From Nostoc calcicola FACHB-3891 (GTDB lineage Bacteria > Cyanobacteriota > Cyanobacteriia > Cyanobacteriales > Nostocaceae), in the NCBI RefSeq assembly GCF_014697355.1, contig NZ_JACJRQ010000018.1, positions 102,102-166,101 on the forward strand: a stretch of 64,000 nt of DNA, read 5' to 3'. Numbering within the stretch: the first letter of the stretch is position 1; every line of letters begins with the position of its first letter. The notes beneath the pieces were generated by a model. The model was given only the letters and a program-made list of their open reading frames with translations, had not been told where the DNA came from and did not search any database. The position numbers were made by a program, and so were the translations under genes. Below, in pieces: positions 52,465 through 59,900 of the stretch.

Positions 52465-54831
52465 ATGAATACAGTAAGTGCTAAAAACCAACAGTTAGGG
52501 GGTTTGTACGTCCAATCCCCTGGAGGAAAACAGCTAGTTTTTCCCCTCAAGCATACGGAAGTTCTAGCAAAAATTGCAGGTAATTTGTCACGAGTTGAGG
52601 TGATTCAAAGCTTTGAAAATCCCTTCACGCAGCCTTTAGAAGCGGTGTATATCTTTCCGTTACCCGATGAAGCGGCGGTGGATGACATGGAAATCAAAAT
52701 AGGCGATCGCACTATCAAAGGTAATATTAAAAAACGTGAAGAAGCGCAACAAATCTATGAAAAGGCAAAACAAGAAGGGCGCACCGCAGGGCTTCTAGAA
52801 CAGGAACGAGACAACATCTTTACCCAATCTCTGGCTAACATCAAACCCGGCGAACAAATTGATGTCACAATTCGTTACACTGAAAGTCTAAAATTTGAGG
52901 CGGGAAACTACGAGTTTGTTTTCCCGATGGTGGTGGGGCCAAGATATATTCCCGGAACACCGATAGATAATAGCGGTGACACAGATAGAGTTCCTGATGC
53001 TTCTCGCATTACACCACCTGTAGTTCCAGAAGGAATGCGTAGCCGTCACGATATTCATGTCACAGTGGAAATTGATGCAGGTTTACCAATTTCTCAAGTG
53101 CGTTCTCCTTCCCATCAATTAAAAATTGAACATTCAAGTCAAATAGTGCGGATTCAATTAGCTGGAGAAGATACAATTCCTAACAAAGATTTAATTCTCC
53201 GCTATCAAGTTTCTGGTAAAGAAACTCAATCCACAGTATTAAGCCAAGCAGACGATCGGGGCGGACATTTTGCCATATATTTGATTCCAGCTTTGTCATA
53301 TTCTACAGATGAAATTGTCCCTAAAGATGTCGTGTTTTTGGTGGATACTTCCGGTTCCCAATCTGGAGATCCGTTGCAAAAGTGTCAAGAATTGATGCGG
53401 CGATTTATTAATGGGTTAAATCCCAACGACACTTTTACGATTCTCGATTTTTCCGATAGAGTCAGACAGTTATCAAAGAAACCTCTACCGAATACAGCAG
53501 AAAATCGTGCTAAGGCGATCGCCTATATTAACAATTTACAAGCTGCTGGCAGTACAGAAATGCTCAGTGGCATTCGTACAGCCATAAATTTCCCCACACC
53601 AACCGGAAGATTACGCAGTGTTGTACTTCTCACCGATGGCTATATCGGCAATGAAAATGAGATTTTAGCAGAGGTACAACAGCACCTCCAAGTGGGAAAT
53701 CGCCTTTATAGTTTCGGTGCTGGTAGTTCAGTGAACCGTTTTTTACTGAATCGCATCGCCGAAATCGGCCGGGGAATATCTAGAATTATTCGTCATGATG
53801 AACCCACAGAAGAAGTTGCTGAAAAGTTCTACAAACAAATCAACAATCCTGTACTTACGAATATTCAAATCTCTTGGCAAGGTGACGCAGAATCGCCTGT
53901 GATTTACCCAAAGATAGCGCCTGATTTATTTTGCGAACAACCATTAGTTTTGTTTGGTCGCCAACAAGATAAAGCCAGCGGTAATCTGCAAATCTCCGGC
54001 ATTGCTGCGGGCGGTAAGCACTATGAAAAAACTTTTCACCTCATATTTGAGGAAACAGGAAATCTTGCTGTAGCGCAGTTATGGGGACGTGCTTGCATTA
54101 AAGATTTGATGAATCAAATGGTGAGTTTTGAAACGAAAGCTGGTGTGGAAGCAGTTACAGAAACAGCTTTAACTTATCAACTACTTTCTCAATACACCGC
54201 TTTTGTTGCTGTCAGCGATGACGTGCGGGTTGAACCAGGAAGCGAATATGTGTCTATGCAAGTCCCCGTAGAAATGCCAGAAGCAGTGAGTTACGAAGGA
54301 GTGTTTGGCAGTCCTCCTGCTGGTGGTTTTGCCCGTCAAATAACATTCCCGATGGCATCACCGCCACCCTCACCAAAGCCTCCAGGGTTTATTCAAAACT
54401 TACTAGAGAAAACGCTATCACCTTATATTGATAGGTCAGCCCCACAATCCCCAGCAGCCAAAAAAGTCGATATTTTCTCGAATAAACGTCGTCAAAGGCA
54501 TGATTCAGAAGAGATGAAACAGGGCGAAATATCAGACGCACCCATCAATCACCAGTTAGAACTCGTCAGCGTTACTGGTTTGGATGAAACAGCAATTGCT
54601 GATTTAACCCAACACCTAGAACAAATAAATTTACCGCCAGGCTTTGGTGGTGAAATCGTCTTCGAGTTCACCGTCAAAAAAAGTCGGGTAACGGGGATAA
54701 TGTTGGATCAGAAAGCATCAACCCAAAAAGATGCAGCTGTAGTGGAGAAAATTAAGCGATCGCTCCTAACTTGGAGAGTTCCCCAATCTACAACTGCTAA
54801 AGTTGTCTTAACCTTGCGTATTCACGTTTAA
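52465..54831 (+). CDS. VIT and von Willebrand factor A domain protein
   Basis: The protein of 788 residues (ATG at 52465, AAGGA at 52452-52456) has a VIT domain at about 5-140 (VFPLKHTEVLAKIAGNLSRV, FIFPLPDEAAVDDMEIKIGD-like), then a VWA domain at about 285-460 with an intact metal-ion site D294-T-S-G-S298 and VVLLTDGYIGNENE. A C-terminal region follows with a Pro-rich linker (FPMASPPPSPKPPG) and a TonB-like end (LLTWRVPQSTTAKVVLTLRI). The order VIT-VWA is that of inter-alpha-trypsin-inhibitor heavy chains and of bacterial relatives such as marine proteobacterial sortase-target proteins. The longer frame from 52318 would add a hydrophobic stretch and overlap the divergent gene. Binding role inferred. 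Confidence 0.9.
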   Translation: MNTVSAKNQQLGGLYVQSPGGKQLVFPLKHTEVLAKIAGNLSRVEVIQSFENPFTQPLEAVYIFPLPDEAAVDDMEIKIGDRTIKGNIKKREEAQQIYEKAKQEGRTAGLLEQERDNIFTQSLANIKPGEQIDVTIRYTESLKFEAGNYEFVFPMVVGPRYIPGTPIDNSGDTDRVPDASRITPPVVPEGMRSRHDIHVTVEIDAGLPISQVRSPSHQLKIEHSSQIVRIQLAGEDTIPNKDLILRYQVSGKETQSTVLSQADDRGGHFAIYLIPALSYSTDEIVPKDVVFLVDTSGSQSGDPLQKCQELMRRFINGLNPNDTFTILDFSDRVRQLSKKPLPNTAENRAKAIAYINNLQAAGSTEMLSGIRTAINFPTPTGRLRSVVLLTDGYIGNENEILAEVQQHLQVGNRLYSFGAGSSVNRFLLNRIAEIGRGISRIIRHDEPTEEVAEKFYKQINNPVLTNIQISWQGDAESPVIYPKIAPDLFCEQPLVLFGRQQDKASGNLQISGIAAGGKHYEKTFHLIFEETGNLAVAQLWGRACIKDLMNQMVSFETKAGVEAVTETALTYQLLSQYTAFVAVSDDVRVEPGSEYVSMQVPVEMPEAVSYEGVFGSPPAGGFARQITFPMASPPPSPKPPGFIQNLLEKTLSPYIDRSAPQSPAAKKVDIFSNKRRQRHDSEEMKQGEISDAPINHQLELVSVTGLDETAIADLTQHLEQINLPPGFGGEIVFEFTVKKSRVTGIMLDQKASTQKDAAVVEKIKRSLLTWRVPQSTTAKVVLTLRIHV

Positions 54832-54834
54832 TAA

Positions 54835-54862
54835 GTAGAGACGCCAAATTTGGCGTCTCTAC
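54835..54862. terminator. GTAGAGACGCCAAATTTGGCGTCTCTAC palindrome between convergent genes
   Basis: A perfect 28-base palindrome with arms GTAGAGACGCCAAA / TTTGGCGTCTCTAC lies between the stop codons of the VIT-VWA gene and the convergent Ala/Pro-rich gene, touching both. It could terminate both transcripts, although no strong T run follows. It belongs to the GTAGAGACG repeat family. Confidence 0.6.
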
Positions 54863-55350
54863 TTATTAGCAGGGGTTTTAACCTGACGCGCTAGTTCTAG
54901 GTAAGAATTCATGTTCGCCCCTGGACGCCGACGACCATTAGAACCACCAGCCGAAGGAGCTAGATACTTAGGCGCAAAGGTAGTTTCACTTGGTGTCTTT
55001 GTTGCGGCTGGTGCTGGTGCCTTAGCGGGTTCAGGTTTAGCAGCTTTGCCATTTTGAGAAGCTTCTACTTTTGTTGTTTGGGCAACTTTGGTAGTTGTTG
55101 CAGTACCAGCTTCAGGGCTTTTCGCTGGCTCGGATTCTGCTGTTGGTGTAGGTGCTGATTTGGCAGCCTTTTTACCGTTGGATGCTGGTGCTTGAGGCGC
55201 TGGTTTGGAACCACTAGCGGCTTCCTCCAGTTCTAAAAAGTAACCACCGCTTGTTTTCTTCCCTTTCCCTGGTAACAAGCCAGTCACAAAACCCAAAATA
55301 CCGCCTAGCAAACCCAGAATACCTGAAATCAAATTTTTGATAAAACCCAT
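54859..55350 (-). CDS. Small protein with hydrophobic Gly-rich N-terminus and Ala/Pro-rich body
   Basis: The 163-residue protein starts MGFIKNLISGILGLLGGILG, a hydrophobic Gly/Leu helix, then GFVTGLLPGKGKK, so it may lie on or in a membrane. The middle (residues about 50-120) is low-complexity Ala/Pro/Lys/Glu and probably disordered. A short motif recurs: GGYFLELEEA near residue 40 and MNSYLELARQ near 150, preceded by a basic GRRRPGAN. The two YxLEL motifs may be binding peptides. I have the impression that cyanobacteria have related proteins without assigned function. No signal peptidase site is evident. Convergent with the VIT-VWA gene. Confidence 0.75.
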   Translation of the reverse strand: MGFIKNLISGILGLLGGILGFVTGLLPGKGKKTSGGYFLELEEAASGSKPAPQAPASNGKKAAKSAPTPTAESEPAKSPEAGTATTTKVAQTTKVEASQNGKAAKPEPAKAPAPAATKTPSETTFAPKYLAPSAGGSNGRRRPGANMNSYLELARQVKTPANK

Positions 55351-55924
55351 TACAATTACTCCTGCCTTTTATATTTGAAACTTGAACGTAATTGTTAAAA
55401 ATTACGACAAAATGTTACATTTTCTGCTTTGCGTCACCCGATTCTGGTGACAACCTTTATAGGTTTGTGTTTAATGAACATTGTAGTAAAACTACAGGAT
55501 AAATGCTTCGTTGCAGGCACTTGCCAGCTATATACACCGAGAACTAATTATTAAATTTTACTGTAACTAAGAGCAAGATTCTGAAACCAAGCTTCATAAA
55601 AATTAACATTTCTTTGTTCAACGATCGGACAGCTGCTTTACTTATACACTGAGTTATATTTTTTACTGATCATTGTTCTTGAGATCTTAATATTTTGCTA
55701 AATATCTTTTCAAGAATCCGAAAACCGACGACTCCAGTTTGTAGAGCAGTATGTACCTATAAAAGGGACTTCCAACTAAAAAAGTATACAATCGCTCTGT
55801 AGGCAGAGGGGCAGAGGGCAGGGAGCAGGGGGAAAATCAAAATATCTTATCTCGGAAATTGGATAATTTCTTTTCTGGAAGTCCCAAAGTGAAATTTAAC
55901 CCTTAATTCAGCCAGATTTTCTCA
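55351..55924. other. Divergent spacer with one MITE-like element
   Basis: This 574-base region carries the GGGACTTCCA element at 55765-55885 at its right end and AT-rich sequence elsewhere. It must hold promoters for both flanking genes. I see no gene in it. Confidence 0.6.
55765..55885. mobile_element. MITE-like element, GGGACTTCCA family, copy 2
   Basis: A 121-base element with ends GGGACTTCCAACTAAAAAA and TTTCTTTTCTGGAAGTCCC. The end sequences match the element at 21196-21295, but the interior is a GGCAGAGGGGCAGAGGGCAG purine run instead of the GTAGCACAGC palindrome. Ends have 10 perfectly complementary bases. Confidence 0.75.
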
Positions 55925-56530
55925 ATGAGTATTCAAAATCAGCAGCGCAATCCGGTTTTATTAATCCACGGAATTAGCGACACAGAAATAGTTTTCCAGA
56001 AAATGAGGGTGTACTTAATACAACAGGGTTGGTCTGTACATACTGTGAATTTAGTGCCCAACAACGGTGATTTGGGTCTTGATGAATTGGCAAAGCAGAT
56101 AGCCGATTATGTGACGACTAACTTTGCATCAGAACAACCACTAGATTTGATAGGTTTTAGTATGGGAGGAATTGTCAGCCGTTACTATGTCCAGCGGCTG
56201 GGAGGAATTAAGCGGGTACAGCGGTTTATCACGATTTCTTCACCCCATAATGGCACAGCGGTAGCTTATGCTTCCCTGCGTCCTGGCTGCGTACAAATGC
56301 GTCCAAACAGCGTTTTTCTTCAGGATTTAAACTCTGATGTTGATATGTTAAAGCAGTTAAACTTTACATCTATCTGGACACCTTATGATTTGATGATCGT
56401 ACCAGCGAAAAGTTCACAAATGCTGGTGGGAAAAGAAATGGTTCTGCCAGTTGTTCTCCACTCTTGGATGCTGACAAACTCCAAGACTTTAGCAGTCGTA
56501 TCACAAATATTAGCAAACCCCATTAACTAA
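55925..56530 (+). CDS. Lipase-like alpha/beta hydrolase
   Basis: The 201-residue protein resembles bacterial class 2 (LipA-like) lipases: an oxyanion HGI motif (PVLLIHGISDTE), nucleophile S79 in GFSMGGIVSRYY, the HNGT motif after it (SSPHNGTAVAY), and the likely catalytic H179 in VVLHSWML. A plausible acid is in LMIVPAKSS-adjacent DLMIVP. The protein has no signal peptide, so it may act in the cytoplasm or be membrane-attached. Esterase or lipase activity on short acyl chains is inferred. It is a single gene with a repeat downstream. Confidence 0.87.
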   Translation: MSIQNQQRNPVLLIHGISDTEIVFQKMRVYLIQQGWSVHTVNLVPNNGDLGLDELAKQIADYVTTNFASEQPLDLIGFSMGGIVSRYYVQRLGGIKRVQRFITISSPHNGTAVAYASLRPGCVQMRPNSVFLQDLNSDVDMLKQLNFTSIWTPYDLMIVPAKSSQMLVGKEMVLPVVLHSWMLTNSKTLAVVSQILANPIN

Positions 56531-56617
56531 TTCGTAATTCGTAATGACGCTCGTTCCGACGCTCCTACGTCGCTAACGCTGCGCTATCGCTAACGCTGCG
56601 CTAACGTAATTCGTAAT
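56531..56617. repeat. Dispersed repeat, copy 2 (inverted and enlarged)
   Basis: ATTCGTAATTCGTAATGACG with core GTCGCTAACGCTGCG and CGCTAACGTAATTCGTAATT is the reverse complement of 263-336, with an extra copy of the GCTAACGCTGCGCTATC core. The rest of 56531-56883 has related TCTCCTTTGGAGACGCTA motifs and no gene. Confidence 0.75.
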
Positions 56618-56883
56618 TAAGTTTTGCAGTCTTCGTAGCGATAGCGCAGCGTAAAGCCTTCTCCTTTGGAGACGCTAAGACGAACGACATGGCAACGCTA
56701 TGAGCGAGTAATCGAGCGTGCCGTCTGGGGATTTTAACCCCACCGCAAAACTTGCCGCTTGATAGAAGTGGGGGACTTAAACCCACAGAATTTGTTAACT
56801 AATTCCTAATGATTAATCATAAGACTAGTATTTGATTTTTGAAAAAGCTCGATACATTTGGAGAGATATTTACCAATTCTGAA

Positions 56884-57318
56884 TTATTCACCTCTATCCC
56901 CAATTTGTGTATGTTGTGAACTTTCAAAAATCGCTTCTGGGTAGCGATAATACTTAAACTCCATTAGGTTATAAAAGGGATCTTCTAAAAAGAAAGTACG
57001 ATGCTCAAGAGGAGAACCAACAAAGCGATTTTTACTTTCTTCACGAAAAATTAGCTGCTGCTGTTGTGCCCTTTTTAGTAAGTTCTCCCAGTCATGTTCT
57101 TGGGTAAAAATTAGTCCAAAATGTCTGGGATAAATAGTCTGTTGGGGTGTCAAAAGTTCTTTGGTGACATGAGCTACTAGTTGATGACCGTGGAGATTGA
57201 GAATTAGAGCGTGGCGGTTCTCACGACCGGGAATACAGCCCAAGCCATCTACATAATATGTTTTTGTCTTGGCAATGTCAGTCACAGGAAAAGCAAGATG
57301 GAATATAGTTTGACTCAT
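56884..57318 (-). CDS. VOC family (glyoxalase-like) protein
   Basis: A 144-residue VOC protein starting at the ATG at 57318 (MSQTIFHLAFPVTDIAKTKT). The fold motifs are FHLAFPVTDIAKTKTYYVDG, GCIPGRENRHALILNLHGHQ, a HFGLIFTQEHDW segment and the end RTFFLEDPFYNLMEFKYY, with H and E ligands (H in IFHLAF, H in RHFGLI, E in LMEFKY) that could bind a metal. Related proteins are often called glyoxalases or dioxygenases without proof. It differs from the VOC gene at 18969-19403. The substrate is unknown. Confidence 0.9.
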   Translation of the reverse strand: MSQTIFHLAFPVTDIAKTKTYYVDGLGCIPGRENRHALILNLHGHQLVAHVTKELLTPQQTIYPRHFGLIFTQEHDWENLLKRAQQQQLIFREESKNRFVGSPLEHRTFFLEDPFYNLMEFKYYRYPEAIFESSQHTQIGDRGE

Positions 57319-57865
57319 AGCTTGTATGCAAAACACTAATATTTGATACTATCTATAGCAATCCTATTTGAGTTGTGAAAATTTTTATTATGGTCGTCCT
57401 TGGTCATTTGTGATTACAAACGACAAATAACTAATGACTAATGACAGCCAACAGAAAAATATTTCATAAATGATTTAGGACTGCTATACAATTTATGCCG
57501 TTAAGTCTTGATTAGACTTCTTGCATAAGTCGGGAAAAGGGGAAGGGGAAAGGGGGAAAGGTTTGGTATTTTCCCTTTCCCCAATAAAGATGCATCCCTT
57601 TTCCCACAAGAGTGCAAAAAGCACTTTTGTAAGAGGTCTATTGTAGTCAACTGGAACACACTTTGAATTGACATTAACTTATATCCTTATATATGTAGAA
57701 GATTGTCTACATTTCTACATCGAGCTTTGAAAGCAATGTCCGTGACATTCACTAAATAATACAAACATATTACTTGGCTGAAAAAGTGTCATAAATTAAG
57801 CACTAAGCATGATAAATTCGTTATTCTATTGATATTCAGATAAAATTACTCTTGACTAATTACCA
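57319..57865. other. Divergent spacer with one MITE-like element
   Basis: Contains a ACAAACGACAAATAACTAATGA repeat near 57418-57440, the AGACTTCTTGCA element at 57514-57639 and AT-rich sequence with the promoter of the VTE6-like gene. No gene is supported. Confidence 0.6.
57514..57639. mobile_element. MITE-like element, AGACYTCTTGCA family, copy 1
   Basis: A 126-base element with ends AGACTTCTTGCATAAGT and ACTTTTGTAAGAGGTCT (imperfect inverted repeats of 17 bases). The interior is a GGGGAAGGGGAAAGGGGG run followed by CCCTTTCCCC and a CACTCTTG-like hairpin. A second copy lies at 62656-62776. Confidence 0.75.
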
Positions 57866-58666
57866 ATGTCACCCTTAGTTGATTCTGTAAATCCCTGGCT
57901 GGTGGGAGTAGGATTAAACACAATTTTATTGGGTTTAGCGGCGATCGCTCCTAAAAAGCTGCTCACTCCAGCTGGATTATTCCACGCCTGGTTACTAGCC
58001 ATACTAATTTGGGGAACTTTAGGCTGGCAAGGTTATGCAGTGGTAATGTTCTATTTTCTAGTTGGTTCTGGCGTTACCCGCATTGGGATGGCACAAAAAG
58101 AAGCAGAAGGAATTGCCGAAAAACGCTCTGGTGCAAGAGGCCCAGAAAACGTCTGGGGTTCGGCTTTAACTGGGGCATTGTGTGCCTTGGGAGTAGGACT
58201 ACTCAATTCGGGATTTCTTATACCTAGTCCCCAATCCCTAGTCCCCAGCCCCCAATCCCTATTGTTGTTAGGCTATGTAGCCAGTTTCAGTACCAAGCTT
58301 GCTGACACCACTGCCAGCGAAGTTGGGAAAGCATACGGTAAAAGCACCTTTCTCATTACCACCCTTCAGCCAGTACCCCGTGGCACCGAAGGAGCAATCA
58401 GCTTAGAAGGGACTTTAGCTGGTGTTGTGGGTTCAGTGGCGATCGCACTCGTTGGTTGGGGAGTTGGTTTAATTGATATATTGGGCGTAGTTTGGTGTGT
58501 ACTGGCAGCATTTATTGCCACCAATTTAGAAAGTGTAATTGGGGCAACACTGCAATCAAAATATACTTGGCTCACCAATGAAGTAGTGAACATTTTGAAT
58601 ACACTGATCGGTGCGATCGCAGCTGTAATATTTGCCTGGGTATGGGGTATTGGATATGGGGGATAG
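57866..58666 (+). CDS. DUF92 / TIGR00297 family, phytyl-phosphate kinase (VTE6-like)
   Basis: The 266-residue integral membrane protein has six to seven hydrophobic helices. Motifs are WLVGVGLNTILLGLAAIAPK, LTPAGLFHAWLLAILIWGTL, a ARGPENVWGSALTGALCALG segment and KLADTTASEVGKAYGKSTFL, which is the DUF92 signature with conserved Asp and Glu residues. Plant VTE6 and its Synechocystis relative phosphorylate phytyl phosphate to the diphosphate, linking chlorophyll-derived phytol to tocopherol synthesis. A GTCCCCAATCCCTAGTCCCC repeat lies in frame at 58221-58260 and encodes IPSPQSLVPSPQSL in a loop, so the gene tolerates a repeat insert. Single gene. Confidence 0.85.
   Translation: MSPLVDSVNPWLVGVGLNTILLGLAAIAPKKLLTPAGLFHAWLLAILIWGTLGWQGYAVVMFYFLVGSGVTRIGMAQKEAEGIAEKRSGARGPENVWGSALTGALCALGVGLLNSGFLIPSPQSLVPSPQSLLLLGYVASFSTKLADTTASEVGKAYGKSTFLITTLQPVPRGTEGAISLEGTLAGVVGSVAIALVGWGVGLIDILGVVWCVLAAFIATNLESVIGATLQSKYTWLTNEVVNILNTLIGAIAAVIFAWVWGIGYGG
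58221..58260 (+). repeat. CCCCAATCCCTAGT repeat inserted in frame in a coding region
   Basis: The stretch CCTAGTCCCCAATCCCTAGT continuing to AGCCCCCAATCCCT is of the same type as the noncoding array at 13110-13158. It sits inside the VTE6-like gene, keeps the frame and adds about 13 Pro/Ser/Leu residues in a loop between two membrane helices. Confidence 0.85.
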
Positions 58667-59117
58667 GGCATGGGGCATTAGCCAATTGAAGCAACTAGCC
58701 CAAACAATCAGCAATGAATTATTTTTAACCTGTTTTAGTTGATTATACTTAGTTAACTGATTATTTCCTGAAATTTATACAGCGTTTTTCAGAGAATTCA
58801 CTTTGGCTGGCTTCTGGGCGATCGCTAATCTTTTCGATCCTGTTCTGTCTTCCCAAGAGCGTATAACTAATCATCAAAAAATATATTATCAAGAAGGCGT
58901 TCTCACACCAAGAGAATTTCCGATCGATTCCTCACCTGAAAGCATTAGAGCGTCAAAACTTCTCTTCTTGGATTAGCTGTTATATATTTTTTTGACAATT
59001 TTCACGTAATGAGTTTATGAAATCTTTATCATAATAATTCATCCATGACAAGATGATTTCTATATGATTTAATTTAAAAGTCCTATGAGTGTTTCACCAT
59101 TTTTACATAATTAGTTC
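58667..59117. other. Spacer without a supported gene
   Basis: The 451-base AT-rich region between the VTE6-like gene and the isomerase gene holds no repeat-family member that I recognise. It should carry the promoter of the secretion gene set. Confidence 0.6.
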
Positions 59118-59900
59118 ATGGAATCTTTACCATTTTTGACAGTCGATGACGAACCTATTTCTATTCAGGAAGCAGTAAAATACCTGCAAGCCTCTGGGAA
59201 ATTGGGACAATTTATTGGGGATATCCTCCGGCAGCACGTCATTGAGCATGAAATCCAAACGCGAGACGATATCGAAATTGGCACAGCAATAACTGAGCAA
59301 GCAATCATTGATTTTAGACTCAGCAATCAATTGACTGACCCCCAAAGTTTTCAAGAATGGTTAAAGAGGAATAACACAGATTACACAGCCTTTCATACAT
59401 CAGTTAGTTTTACCTACAAGCTAGAAAAACTCAAAGCTGTAGTGACGGAGCCAAAACTTCAAGAATATTTTATTGAACGCAAGATTTTTTTAGACCGGGT
59501 GGTACTTTCTCGGATTGTTGTTGATAATCGCGAACTGGCAGATGAACTACAAATCCAAATGGAAGAAGGAGGTAACTTTGAGCAACTAGCTAAAGAGTAT
59601 TCAATTACAGACGACCGAGTTGTGAACGGCATGATGGGACTAATTAGCCGAGGAAGTCTGCCGGACGCACTACGGGCGGCTATTGATGTAGCAAGTCCCG
59701 GACAAGTGGTAGGACCAATAGAAATGGTTGGCGGAGCCTCTTTGCAAAAAGAAGGACCTTATGGTTTGTTTCGAGTAGAACAATTTTTGCCAGCATCTTT
59801 GGAAGATACTCAACTAAAGCAAGCACTACAAAATGAATTATTTGAGAAATGGCTAGCAGAGAAAATTCAAAAACTGACAGTCAAATTACAAGTGAGTTAA
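59118..59900 (+). CDS. Parvulin/SurA-like peptidyl-prolyl isomerase of a type I secretion set
   Basis: The 260-residue protein has an N-terminal SurA-type helical region (ISIQEAVKYLQASGKLGQFI, IEHEIQTRDDIEIG) and a PpiC-like parvulin core at about residues 125-230 (FLDRVVLSRIVVDNRELADE, FEQLAKEYSITDDRVVNGMM). The core has a degenerate GG-strand but keeps the family layout. There is no signal peptide, so it could act in the cytoplasm on the secretion cargo. The gene overlaps the next one by 52 bases, so the two are translationally coupled. In cyanobacteria a protein of this kind regularly precedes an ABC exporter with a C39-like domain. A chaperone or isomerase role for the exporter's substrate is inferred. 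Confidence 0.85.
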   Translation: MESLPFLTVDDEPISIQEAVKYLQASGKLGQFIGDILRQHVIEHEIQTRDDIEIGTAITEQAIIDFRLSNQLTDPQSFQEWLKRNNTDYTAFHTSVSFTYKLEKLKAVVTEPKLQEYFIERKIFLDRVVLSRIVVDNRELADELQIQMEEGGNFEQLAKEYSITDDRVVNGMMGLISRGSLPDALRAAIDVASPGQVVGPIEMVGGASLQKEGPYGLFRVEQFLPASLEDTQLKQALQNELFEKWLAEKIQKLTVKLQVS

